A stretch of 64,000 nt of DNA from Colivivens sp964452915 (GTDB lineage Bacteria; Bacteroidota; Bacteroidia; Bacteroidales; Bacteroidaceae), in assembly GCA_964452915.1 (NCBI GenBank), contig CAYVNW010000003.1, positions 45,741 through 109,740 of the forward strand, written 5' to 3'. Numbering within the stretch: position 1 is the first letter of the stretch; each line of letters starts with the position of its first letter. The position numbers were made by a program, and so were the translations under genes. Positions 55,089 to 63,121 of the stretch are shown one piece after another. The notes under the pieces were generated by a model. That model did not search any database, had not been told where the DNA came from, and saw only the letters and a program-made list of their open reading frames with translations.

Positions 55089-55763
55089 ATGGGTTTGTTC
55101 ATGAAATTGAAGGCATTAATCGTTCTGTGCGTCATTCCGGTTACGAATACGATGGCACAGGAACTCGAATACAAGCTCGAACTTGGCGGCATGTTAGGTG
55201 GAGGCTTCTATTTGGGCGATGCAAACTACTCATCTCTTTACAAAAACACCAATTTTGCAGGCGGGCTGCTCGCCAGGTACAACCTGAACCAACGAATGGC
55301 CCTAAAATTCGACTTGGCATATAGTGGTATCTCAGGTAATGCCCTTGAGCAATCGAATAAGTTCCCGGATGTGGTAGGTCAGGAATGGGAGTTCGATAAT
55401 TCCGTCATCGATGCCTCCTGTCAATATGAATTGTGCTTTTGGGGCTATGGTACCGGTCGCGGATACAAAGGATCTAAGCGTCTTGCACCTTATATACAAC
55501 TTGGACTTGGATTTACTTATGGCAACAAAAAGTTCACTATGAACATCCCGATCGGATTCGGTGTAAAATATAAATTAAAGGACAGAATAAATATAGGAAT
55601 AGACTGGACTATGCATTTCAGTATGAGTGACGAGCTGGATGGCATCAGCGATCCATATTCAATCGAGAGCGGATTCTTAAAGAATAAAGACTCCTACTCA
55701 TTCACCATGTTTTATATCTCTTATGATTTATGTCCCAAATACAGAAAATGTAATAATGAATAA
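55089..55763 (+). CDS. PorG-like outer-membrane protein (DUF6089)
   Basis: 224 residues; start at 55089 or the ATG at 55101. Signal peptide ending NTMAQ, then a small barrel beginning LEYKLELGGMLGGGFYLGDA with strands LLARYNLNQRMALKFDLAYS and LAPYIQLGLGFTYGN, and the C-terminal aromatic strand. In Porphyromonas the homologue PorG, encoded in the same order before uppS, bamA and two ompH genes, belongs to the type IX secretion apparatus. The rest of that apparatus is not visible here, so a general envelope role is more cautious. Overlaps uppS by 8 bp. Confidence 0.82.
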   Translation: MGLFMKLKALIVLCVIPVTNTMAQELEYKLELGGMLGGGFYLGDANYSSLYKNTNFAGGLLARYNLNQRMALKFDLAYSGISGNALEQSNKFPDVVGQEWEFDNSVIDASCQYELCFWGYGTGRGYKGSKRLAPYIQLGLGFTYGNKKFTMNIPIGFGVKYKLKDRINIGIDWTMHFSMSDELDGISDPYSIESGFLKNKDSYSFTMFYISYDLCPKYRKCNNE

Positions 55764-56520
55764 AAGCAGTAACAATATGTCAATCCAATTAGACTATAAT
55801 CGAATTCCTCGCCATATTGCAATCATCATGGATGGTAACGGAAGATGGGCTAAGGCTCGTGGAATGGAGCGAACTATGGGACATCAACAGGGAGCCCAAC
55901 AAGTGCACACGATAATGGAGGAAGCTGTCCGACTTGGGGTTGACTATCTGACACTGTACACATTTTCAACCGAAAATTGGAACCGTCCAATAGAGGAAGT
56001 AACCGCGCTGATGGGTTTGCTTCTGCAGCATTTGGAGGAAGAAGTATTTATGAAGAACAATGCCCGTTTTGAAGTTATAGGCGATATAAAGCGATTACCT
56101 GCTGAGGTGCAAGACACAGTCCGGCATCTCACCGATCGTACAAAGCACAATACTAATACATGTATGGTATTAGCGCTCAGCTACTCCTCAAAATGGGAAA
56201 TAACAAAAGCAGTAAGCGATATCGTAAAAGAAGTAGAAAGAGGGACACTTAAGAGCAGCGAAATCAACGAAGATACAATAAGTCAACATTTGGAAACACG
56301 TAACATGCCGGACCCTGAGCTGATGATTCGTACTGGGGGCGAAGAGCGGTTAAGTAATTTCTTGCTGTGGCAGTGTGCTTACTCCGAATTCTATTTTACT
56401 AACGTCTATTGGCCCGATTTTACAATAGAAGAGTTTCACAAGGCTATTGCCGACTTTCAGCATAGGCAGAGACGGTATGGTAAGACGGGTGACCAAATAA
56501 CACAAGAAGCACAAAAATAA
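55756..56520 (+). CDS. uppS: Undecaprenyl pyrophosphate synthase
   Basis: About 254 residues from the ATG at 55756, which overlaps the upstream stop codon; 55777 (MSIQLDYNRIPRHIAIIMDG) is an alternative and the frame is open to 55723. Catalytic Asp in IMDGNGRWAKARGMERT, then LTLYTFSTENWNRP, and the C-terminal DPELMIRTGGEERLSNFLLW and WPDF. Makes the C55 lipid carrier for peptidoglycan and surface glycans, which feeds the mre/rod machinery encoded earlier in the window. Confidence 0.97.
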   Translation: MNKSSNNMSIQLDYNRIPRHIAIIMDGNGRWAKARGMERTMGHQQGAQQVHTIMEEAVRLGVDYLTLYTFSTENWNRPIEEVTALMGLLLQHLEEEVFMKNNARFEVIGDIKRLPAEVQDTVRHLTDRTKHNTNTCMVLALSYSSKWEITKAVSDIVKEVERGTLKSSEINEDTISQHLETRNMPDPELMIRTGGEERLSNFLLWQCAYSEFYFTNVYWPDFTIEEFHKAIADFQHRQRRYGKTGDQITQEAQK

Positions 56521-56521
56521 C

Positions 56522-59173
56522 ATGATGAAACTACAGATACATATAACACTTGTTTTAGTGTGCATTGCTACGTTCGTTTTTTCCGTGCCAACTGCAGCGC
56601 AAGTAAAGCCAACTATCATTTATGGACAGCCACACGACTATATAATCGGTGGTATTACCATTGAAGCGGCAAACGAGGGCATAAAGAGATATGAAGATTA
56701 TATCCTGATTAACATATCAATGCTGTCAGTTGGCGAACATATCACCGTACCAGGTGATGACATTCGGAATGCCGTTCAACGATATTGGAAAAACGGATTA
56801 TTTTCGAATGTGAGAATCGAAGCGAGTGAAATCAGAGGCGACAGCATTTTTCTTAACATTGTCCTTGGTGCCCGTCCGAAAGTATCGGAAGTCAATATCA
56901 ATGGAGTGAAAAAAAGTGAGCGTGATGACTTGGCAGATAAAATAGGCATTGTGAAAGGCAATCAGATTACACCAAATATGATTGACCACGCTAAAAAGAT
57001 TATCGAAAAGTATTACGATGAAAAGGGGTTCAAAAATGCCGAGGTGGAAATCGTACAAAAAGACGACATCTCGCATCCCGACCAGTTGATCGTCGACGTG
57101 AACATAAATAAAAATGAGAAAGTTAAGGTAAACAAGATATTTATCACTGGTAACGACCATCTGTCACGCCGTAAATTTACCGGTAACTTCTTTTCAGGCG
57201 GCCTATTGAAAAAAACAAACGAAAAGGGCTTCAAAAGTCTTTTCAAAGCAAAAAAATTTATAGCAGAGAAATACGAGGAAGATAAAGAGCGCGTTATTGA
57301 GAAGTACAACGAACTCGGCTACCGCGACGCGATTATTAGCTCAGACAGCGTGGTAGACATAGGAAACAACCTTGTAGATGTCTACATTAATATAGATGAA
57401 GGACAGAAGTACTACCTGCGTAATGTCAACTGGGTAGGTAATACTATATACAACTCCATTGATCTTGCTAACGCACTGCAAATGGGCAAAGGAGACGTAT
57501 ACAATCAAAAGAAACTTAACGACCGCTTGATGGCCGACGAGAACTCCATTGGTAACCAATACTACAATCAAGGCTACGTATTTAGTCGTATAGATCCAAA
57601 GGAAGCAGAGGTAGATGGAGACTCTATCGATCTTGAAATCACTATTGAAGAAGGTAAACAGGCAACAATCAACAAGATTCAGATTTACGGCAACGACAAA
57701 GTATACGAGGAAGTTGTGCGACGTGAATTGAAAATCAAACCAGGCGACCTCTTTACTATGGACGCCTTTAAGCAGACTGCACAGGAGATTAGTCAAATGA
57801 CACACTTCGATCCTGAAGCACTCGATCCTAATCACTGGATCAGTCCGGATAACATCAATGGAACCATTGACTTGAATATAGGGTTAACACCGAAAGCCAG
57901 CGACCAAATTGAGTTCTCTCTTGGATGGGGGCAGACCGGTATCATTGGTAAAATCGGACTCAAGTTCACCAATTTCTCCATTCAAAATCTTTTTGGAAAG
58001 AATAAGAACCGAAGAGGCATAATTCCGCAAGGTCATGGCCAGCAATTCGAGATAAGCGGCTCGACAAACGGAAGTTATTATCAGTCGTACAGCATCTCAT
58101 TCTATGATCCATGGTGTGGTGGCAAGCGTCCTAACTCACTGTCGGTTTCTGCGTTCTATTCACGACAAACAGACGTAAGTAGCAGCTACTACAACAGCAA
58201 TTACTACAACTCGTACTATTCGATGCTATATGGTTACGGCAACTACAACAGTTCGTATTACAATAACTACTCGTCCTATTACGATCCAGATAAGTACATA
58301 CAGCTGTTTGGTCTGTCAATTGGATGGGGAAAACGTCTGAACTGGCCAGACAACAACTTTTACTTCAAGACGTCACTCTCCTATACACGATACATGCTGA
58401 AAGATTGGGAATACTTCCTGATATCCAACGGAAACTGCAACAACATCAACCTGACCTTGCAACTCATGCGAAGTTCGACAGACAACATGATTTATCCACG
58501 CCGCGGATCAGAGATTTCACTCTCTGTCAGTGCAACTCCTCCATACTCTTTATGGGACGGAATTGATTACGGAAGTTTGGCGACATCGGTCAGCGATGCC
58601 AACTATCAGCACGATTTACAGAAGAAATATCGTTGGATTGAGTACCACAAATGGAAGTTCAATTCACGTCTGTATGTACCATTATCCAGTGCACAAAAAT
58701 GTTTCGTGTTGGTCACACGTTTTGATGCCGGATTCCTGGGTCATTACAACAAGAAAAAACTGTCGCCATTCGAGACATTCTACGTTGGAGGTGATGGTAT
58801 GTCAGGATATTCCACAAGCTATTATACCGAGACAATTGCCCTTCGTGGTTATGAAAACGGCTCACTCACTCCAAGCGTGGGATCAGAAGGTTATGCATAT
58901 TCACGCATGTCGCTCGAGCTACGCTACCCGTTGTTGCTGCAAGGATCAACCAACATATACGCATTGGCTTTCGTTGAAGGTGGTAACGCATGGAATAAGA
59001 TAAGGAACTTTAACCCGTTCGAGATGAAACGTTCGGCAGGTGTCGGTGTACGTCTCTTCCTCCCGATGGTCGGTATGATGGGTATCGACTATGCATATGG
59101 TTTCGACAAAGTATTTGGGTCATCGACCTATGGGGGCAGCCACTTCCATTTTGTACTCGGACAAGAATTTTAA
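56522..59173 (+). CDS. bamA: Outer-membrane protein assembly factor BamA
   Basis: 883 residues. Signal peptide (ends TAAQ), five POTRA domains (about 35-430; examples IRNAVQRYWKNGLFSNVRIE, YYLRNVNWVGNTIYNSIDLA, VVRRELKIKPGDLFTMDAFK) and a 16-strand barrel (about 440-883) with the conserved RGYENGSLTP lid-loop motif (VRGF/Y equivalent) and C-terminal HFHFVLGQEF. Inserts barrel proteins into the outer membrane. An extracellular loop near residues 552-592 is a Tyr/Asn/Ser low-complexity insert. Two bp after uppS and followed by two ompH genes. Confidence 0.97.
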   Translation: MMKLQIHITLVLVCIATFVFSVPTAAQVKPTIIYGQPHDYIIGGITIEAANEGIKRYEDYILINISMLSVGEHITVPGDDIRNAVQRYWKNGLFSNVRIEASEIRGDSIFLNIVLGARPKVSEVNINGVKKSERDDLADKIGIVKGNQITPNMIDHAKKIIEKYYDEKGFKNAEVEIVQKDDISHPDQLIVDVNINKNEKVKVNKIFITGNDHLSRRKFTGNFFSGGLLKKTNEKGFKSLFKAKKFIAEKYEEDKERVIEKYNELGYRDAIISSDSVVDIGNNLVDVYINIDEGQKYYLRNVNWVGNTIYNSIDLANALQMGKGDVYNQKKLNDRLMADENSIGNQYYNQGYVFSRIDPKEAEVDGDSIDLEITIEEGKQATINKIQIYGNDKVYEEVVRRELKIKPGDLFTMDAFKQTAQEISQMTHFDPEALDPNHWISPDNINGTIDLNIGLTPKASDQIEFSLGWGQTGIIGKIGLKFTNFSIQNLFGKNKNRRGIIPQGHGQQFEISGSTNGSYYQSYSISFYDPWCGGKRPNSLSVSAFYSRQTDVSSSYYNSNYYNSYYSMLYGYGNYNSSYYNNYSSYYDPDKYIQLFGLSIGWGKRLNWPDNNFYFKTSLSYTRYMLKDWEYFLISNGNCNNINLTLQLMRSSTDNMIYPRRGSEISLSVSATPPYSLWDGIDYGSLATSVSDANYQHDLQKKYRWIEYHKWKFNSRLYVPLSSAQKCFVLVTRFDAGFLGHYNKKKLSPFETFYVGGDGMSGYSTSYYTETIALRGYENGSLTPSVGSEGYAYSRMSLELRYPLLLQGSTNIYALAFVEGGNAWNKIRNFNPFEMKRSAGVGVRLFLPMVGMMGIDYAYGFDKVFGSSTYGGSHFHFVLGQEF

Positions 59174-59200
59174 AAGTATAACATGTAACAAGAGTATTAT

Positions 59201-59713
59201 ATGAAAAGGTTAGTATTATCGTTAATAGTCGGTTTATGTTGCATTGCAACAAACGCACAGAAATTCGCGTTAGTCGATATGGAATACATATTGAAAAACG
59301 TACCTGCGTATGAGCGTGCTAACGAGCAGCTCAATCAAATCTCTAAGAAATGGGAAAATGAGGTAGGAACCATCCTGCAAGAAGTAGAGACAATGTACAA
59401 GAAGTACCAATCAGAAGTTGTATTCCTGTCTGATGCGCAAAAGCAAAAGACCGAGGAATCCATCATGGCAAAGGAAAAGGAAGCAAGCGACCTAAAGAAG
59501 AAATATTTCGGCAGTGAGGGCGAACTATACAAGAAGCGCCAAAGCCTGATGGCTCCAATACAAGACGAGATATATAATGCGGTAAAAGATATATGCGATC
59601 AAAAAGGCTATCAGCTTGTTCTCGACCGTGCCTCGGGTGGCAGTATTATATACGCCTCTCCGAAAATAGACATAAGCGACGAAGTGCTTCAAAAACTTGG
59701 ATATTCATATTAA
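59201..59713 (+). CDS. OmpH/Skp-family periplasmic chaperone (first copy)
   Basis: 170 residues. Signal peptide (ends ATNAQ), FALVDMEYILKNVPAYERAN head, long charged helical arms with KEKEASDLKKKYFGSEGELY, and C-terminal beta part LVLDRASGGSIIYASP. Trimeric jellyfish-like chaperone that escorts unfolded outer-membrane proteins to BamA. Tandem with a second copy, as is usual in Bacteroidetes. Confidence 0.92.
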   Translation: MKRLVLSLIVGLCCIATNAQKFALVDMEYILKNVPAYERANEQLNQISKKWENEVGTILQEVETMYKKYQSEVVFLSDAQKQKTEESIMAKEKEASDLKKKYFGSEGELYKKRQSLMAPIQDEIYNAVKDICDQKGYQLVLDRASGGSIIYASPKIDISDEVLQKLGYSY

Positions 59714-59743
59714 AGATAAACAATATAAAATATAATGATAACA

Positions 59744-60244
59744 ATGAAAAGGATCTTATTAATTGCACTCGTCCTTCTTCCGATGAGTGTGTTTGCGCAA
59801 CAAAAGTTTGCGCATGTGAACTCTACATTAATCGTTCAAGCCATGCCGGAATATACTACAGCACAGAACGAAATCCAAACTTTGGCAAAACAGTATGAAA
59901 ACGAGTTGAAACTCATGCAAGACGAATTGCAAACCAAACTGGACGACTACCAAAAGAACGCGTCTACCCTACCCGATGCAACAAAGCAACGTCGCGAACA
60001 AGAGTTGCAGGACTTAAACCAACGCCTCGAACAATATTACCAGACAAGCCAGCAGGAGTTACAAAAGACTCAGCAGACCAAGTTGTCCGAGATATCTGAG
60101 AAAGTAGGCAAGGCCATCAAGGAAGTTGGGACAGCCGGTGGATATGTATACGTTATGGATATTTCGTCTGGCATACCATTTATCAACGAGACTATCAGCA
60201 CAGATGTCACAGATCAAGTAAAAGCTAAGCTTGGAATCAAATAA
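59744..60244 (+). CDS. OmpH/Skp-family periplasmic chaperone (second copy)
   Basis: 166 residues from the ATG at 59744 (an ATG 9 bp earlier is in frame). Signal peptide (ends VFAQ), FAHVNSTLIVQAMPEYTTAQ head, Gln-rich arms (LQDLNQRLEQYYQTSQQELQ), and YVYVMDISSGIPFINE tail. It has diverged clearly from the first copy, with more glutamine in the arms. Followed by a terminator that ends the cluster. Confidence 0.92.
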   Translation: MKRILLIALVLLPMSVFAQQKFAHVNSTLIVQAMPEYTTAQNEIQTLAKQYENELKLMQDELQTKLDDYQKNASTLPDATKQRREQELQDLNQRLEQYYQTSQQELQKTQQTKLSEISEKVGKAIKEVGTAGGYVYVMDISSGIPFINETISTDVTDQVKAKLGIK

Positions 60245-60267
60245 GGCAGATACATACACTGTTTCAA

Positions 60268-60305
60268 GGGAAATCCTAAACTAATAGGTTTTCCCTTTTT
60301 ATTTT
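60268..60305 (+). terminator. Terminator of the bamA-ompH cluster
   Basis: GGGAAATCCT (60268-60277) pairs with AGGTTTTCCC (60286-60295), one mismatch, 8-nt loop, then TTTTTATTTT. Confidence 0.85.
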
Positions 60306-60320
60306 AAATACAGTTGTGAA

Positions 60321-61253
60321 TCAGCAGACATCAGTCGTATAAAGTAGCTTTATTCGCTTGTCGAAATTTTCGGGATGCTTCCGCAGATCCTCTGCGACTT
60401 CCGTGTACGGATGTTCAGCATCAAGATACCGTTCACCATGCGCAGTAGGCAAATGTTGCGGTATCATATATGATTCGCCGAAATAGCACACAAGAGCATC
60501 ATGCGTATCATTTGGTGCAGGAAACATAGTGTCTTCAAATTTTATCCATTCTTGCCTGACATACGAACTTCTGTTTCTAATACGCCGATGCGAACTGTAC
60601 TTATACGAAATGACCGAGACTCTACGAGACTTGTCGGCATCCACAAGGCGGAACAGGCTCTCATATACGGCAAATGCCTTTTTATAGTCAACGAATTGAT
60701 ATAAGCCTTTCGACAATATCGCAACAACCTTCTTCTGTACACTCGTAATCTCACTCATGTCGGCCAAATACCCGCGTATGGTTTTCTTTATTACCATGGT
60801 AGCTGTACGATGCAGGAAACGCAATATGGGGTTCTCTATATACCCGTCTAAAACAAAGATATCGACACCAAGCCCCCGGCAATAACTCCCGTTTACCTCG
60901 TAGCGAGTCATTGCGGTAGAACCCCTGTGCCGCAAAATTCCATGTCCACAATAAAACATATCGTCAGAGTATGTGTTTTGTAAGAAGTATGGATCCGTGA
61001 ATTCTTTTTCTCCGATTGCTACAAGTTTGTCGTAATCCTTCCTCATCATCACAAAATCAATATCATCATCCCATGGAATAAATCCGTGATGCCTTACGGC
61101 TCCCAACAACGTTCCACTATCCATCCAAATCATCAAGCCGTGGCGCTCGCATACATCCACCAGCTTCTTTGCCATCTCCATTTGCAATGCCCATACCTGC
61201 TTCATTGCATGTGGTATGGTATACCCGCACTTAGTCTCTTCCTCTAAGTTCAT
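60321..61253 (-). CDS. LicD-family protein
   Basis: 310 residues, soluble, no signal peptide. The LicD signature is clear: GLMIWMDSGTLLGAVRHHGF followed by IPWDDDIDFVMMRKDYD (the nucleotidyltransferase-like Asp triad), and HGILRHRGSTAMTRYEVNG. LicD proteins transfer phosphocholine or other phospho-groups to surface glycans (Haemophilus LPS, pneumococcal teichoic acid). It stands alone, with no choline uptake or licA-type gene near, so the donor is unknown. Convergent with the ompH cluster. Confidence 0.9.
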   Translation of the reverse strand: MNLEEETKCGYTIPHAMKQVWALQMEMAKKLVDVCERHGLMIWMDSGTLLGAVRHHGFIPWDDDIDFVMMRKDYDKLVAIGEKEFTDPYFLQNTYSDDMFYCGHGILRHRGSTAMTRYEVNGSYCRGLGVDIFVLDGYIENPILRFLHRTATMVIKKTIRGYLADMSEITSVQKKVVAILSKGLYQFVDYKKAFAVYESLFRLVDADKSRRVSVISYKYSSHRRIRNRSSYVRQEWIKFEDTMFPAPNDTHDALVCYFGESYMIPQHLPTAHGERYLDAEHPYTEVAEDLRKHPENFDKRIKLLYTTDVC

Positions 61254-61267
61254 TATTATGTTTTTTG

Positions 61268-61275
61268 CAAAGTTA
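61268..61275 (-). promoter_or_regulatory. -7 box for the LicD gene
   Basis: Minus strand TAACTTTG then CA, 15 bp before the LicD start. No convincing -33 element. The leader would be very short. Confidence 0.45.
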
Positions 61276-61284
61276 CTACATTAT

Positions 61285-61494
61285 TCAATTTGTTATGCGC
61301 TCTTTGTAAACAAATTTAAATCTGTAGGACTCATCAGTAATCCATTTATACTGCTTTCTATAATTATAGTACGATGAACGAGACACCTTCGTTGCAAATA
61401 TTGTTTTCTGCTCCGTGAAACCTAAAAGTATTAGATAACATACTTTCATTCTTTGTTCACTTAATCTGATACATCCAGCAGACGTTGTTTGGAT
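61285..61494 (-). pseudogene. Remnant of a regulator's C-terminal HTH
   Basis: A minus-strand frame of about 70 codons reads RLSEQRMKVCYLILLGFTEQ and KTIFATKVSRSSYYNYRKQY, then stops at 61285-61287. This has the pattern of the C-terminal LuxR-like helices of Bacteroidetes TPR/HTH regulators (L-S/T-E-x-R-x-x-C-x-L-x-x-x-G-F). There is no start codon with a plausible N-terminus and the frame closes just upstream near the TGTCCCAC repeat, so it is probably a truncated relic. Short and unproven. Confidence 0.4.
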
Positions 61495-61503
61495 TCTTCA
61501 AGG

Positions 61504-61638
61504 TGTCCCACACTGTCCCACCAAATGTTAAAAATCAAGTTAGAAACAAAAATTTTTATCTTGTTAATTTTAGGCTTCTGAATACTCATGACAGGGTTAC
61601 GCTTCAAAATCAAATAGAATATGGGACAGAGTGGGACA
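61504..61638. repeat. 17-bp inverted repeat flanking a 101-bp spacer
   Basis: TGTCCCACACTGTCCCA (61504-61520) and, inverted, TGGGACAGAGTGGGACA (61622-61638) match at 16 of 17 positions. Each arm is itself a double unit of TGTCCCA. The right arm ends about 32 bp upstream of the -7-like box of the DUF3244 gene; the left arm adjoins the HTH remnant. Confidence 0.7.
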
Positions 61639-61669
61639 GCAAAATATTTTTTTAATCAAAAAAATATTG

Positions 61670-61677
61670 TTACTTTG
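61670..61677 (+). promoter_or_regulatory. -7-like box of the DUF3244 gene
   Basis: TTACTTTG then CA, one base off the TAnnTTTG consensus, 24 bp before the start codon. The -33 region is an A/T run. The TGGGACAG repeat arm lies immediately upstream. Confidence 0.5.
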
Positions 61678-61700
61678 CAACCGAAAAATTAAATAACAAG

Positions 61701-62105
61701 ATGAATAAGAACAGTATTAAAAGACTTGCAAGCGCATTCGCAGTATTATGCTTGTTTGTAGCCATTTATAACAACAACGCAGTTGCAGGTACACCAATTC
61801 CAATTGGTAATCCATCAGACAAGAACAGCAAAGGAGGAGCATCACGCATGCCAAACCGGTACCCACTGTATCTGGAACTCGAGGACAAAGGAGACATCGA
61901 CTCACTCATCTTTTATTATCAAGGTGCGGAACCAGTCAGCTATTCCCTCTACAGTGAGGACGGGGAGTTGCAACTCCAAGACTCTTGCCTGTTCGACTCC
62001 GACGGCAAGTGCCAGGTACCACTCGACGGACTCGCACCGGGTACGTACACCATTACAATAATGGTAGGCTGCACCATGTACGAGGGAACCTTCCTGTTTG
62101 GATGA
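61701..62105 (+). CDS. Small secreted DUF3244 protein
   Basis: 134 residues. Signal peptide (cleavage after NNAVAG-like region), then an immunoglobulin-like beta-sandwich: YPLYLELEDKGDIDSLIFYY, SYSLYSEDGELQLQDSCLFD, VPLDGLAPGTYTITIMVGCT, ending EGTFLFG. This is the layout of DUF3244, small secreted proteins of Bacteroidetes with no fixed function. Two cysteines could form a disulfide. It begins an accessory stretch in which neighbours are damaged, but this frame is intact. Confidence 0.82.
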   Translation: MNKNSIKRLASAFAVLCLFVAIYNNNAVAGTPIPIGNPSDKNSKGGASRMPNRYPLYLELEDKGDIDSLIFYYQGAEPVSYSLYSEDGELQLQDSCLFDSDGKCQVPLDGLAPGTYTITIMVGCTMYEGTFLFG

Positions 62106-62155
62106 CTATTTCAGCCGCCATGTTCCTTGGTTCCATCGGAAAAGAGCGGAGCACA

Positions 62156-62223
62156 CGCCAAACGTCCGGCGGGCAGTTTTTCTCATAGACAAAGCTTATT
62201 GCTGACCTTCCGGACGGATTGGC
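62156..62223 (+). terminator. Hairpin region after the DUF3244 gene
   Basis: A small stem CGCC/GGCG (62156-62159, 62168-62171) is followed by GGCAGTTTTTCTC. The same sequence can also form a larger imperfect hairpin: GCCAA (62157-62161) with TTGGC (62219-62223) and GTCCGG (62164-62169) with CCGGAC (62210-62215), followed by GCTTTTCTC. Either may end transcription of the DUF3244 gene. Confidence 0.5.
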
Positions 62224-62452
62224 GCTTTTCTCTCCACAGGGGACGTGATTAGTAACAATAGAATAAATGACAATATTTAATAATGCATAGAGAAGAATGT
62301 ACATATAAATACAGGCAATGGATGCAGGACAAATCACGGGTTTGTACTGGTGACATCAGCTCATTATTCCTAAATAATCCAATGATTAAATGAGCACGAC
62401 GACCGCCCGTATATAGAATGTGATACGAATGCTTGTGATTTTGATACAATAT
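62224..62452. other. Spacer without recognisable genes
   Basis: No frame with a family resemblance on either strand. A 118-codon minus frame (62249-62605) is cysteine/tyrosine-rich and overlaps the next promoter, and is rejected. Confidence 0.4.
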
Positions 62453-62484
62453 TTTGTTTATAAAATTAAATTCAATTATATTTG
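62453..62484 (+). promoter_or_regulatory. Promoter of the deleted lipoprotein gene
   Basis: TTTG (62453-62456), 20 bp, TATATTTG (62477-62484). The start codon follows at 62558. A good promoter remains in front of a broken gene. Confidence 0.7.
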
Positions 62485-62557
62485 CGGCATCATTCGCCAC
62501 GATCGAATATTCAAAGCAAAGATATATACCAACAACTAATAACTGAATACAGTAATT

Positions 62558-63009
62558 ATGAAAGAAAAACCAACATACAAGTACGGAAGAGCCGGAGTAT
62601 GGCACGGCCCACTTCTTAATGCGGCTGTGTTCTTGTCGCAGACGATCATATTGGCATTCTTCGTCTTCTCATGCGCCCCGGAGGAAGGAAGCCTGGAGGC
62701 CGCGCTGAATGCGGGGAGCCCGACAGCGGCTGGGTAGGCATGGACATGGGAAGGCCCGTCTGCGTATCGTCCGTCCGCATTGTGCCGAGGAGCGACGACA
62801 ACGACATCAGGCCTGGCGATACATACGAGCTGTTTTACTGGGGAGAGGGCAACAAGTGGGAGTCATGCGGAATCAGGAAGGCGGAGTCAAACGTCCTCAG
62901 CTTCGATGGCGTTCCCAAAGGCGCACTGATGTGGCTGAGGGATTACACCAGGGGAATGGACGAGCGTCCGTTCCTTATCGACGGGGACGGCAGCGTGGAA
63001 TGGTGGTGA
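62558..63009 (+). pseudogene. Internally deleted transglutaminase-type lipoprotein
   Basis: The first 59 codons run from the ATG at 62558 to a TAG at 62735. They encode a hydrophobic signal ending FVFSC (lipobox) and APEEGSLEAALNAG, like the N-terminus of large Bacteroidetes lipoproteins with a transglutaminase core. In the next frame, from about 62712 to 63009, lies the typical C-terminal discoidin-like domain of the same proteins: GEPDSGWVGMDMGRPVCVSS, PGDTYELFYWGEGNKWESCG, WLRDYTRGMDERPFLIDGDG, SVEWW. The roughly 500-700 residues that normally separate the two parts are missing and the junction is out of frame. This stretch is also clearly more GC-rich than its surroundings. Confidence 0.65.
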
Positions 63010-63121
63010 CAACAAAGTATAGGGTGCACGGACTAACCATACAGGACATGCGCATACAGATAAAAGGGCAAGCCGGCTCCCCTTTCAAGAAGAGCCGACA
63101 ATTAAAAAAACATATTTTATT

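Noticed and set aside
62249..62605. 118-codon minus-strand frame
   Set aside because: Cys/Tyr-rich translation of AT-rich DNA overlapping a plus-strand promoter and signal-peptide coding region.
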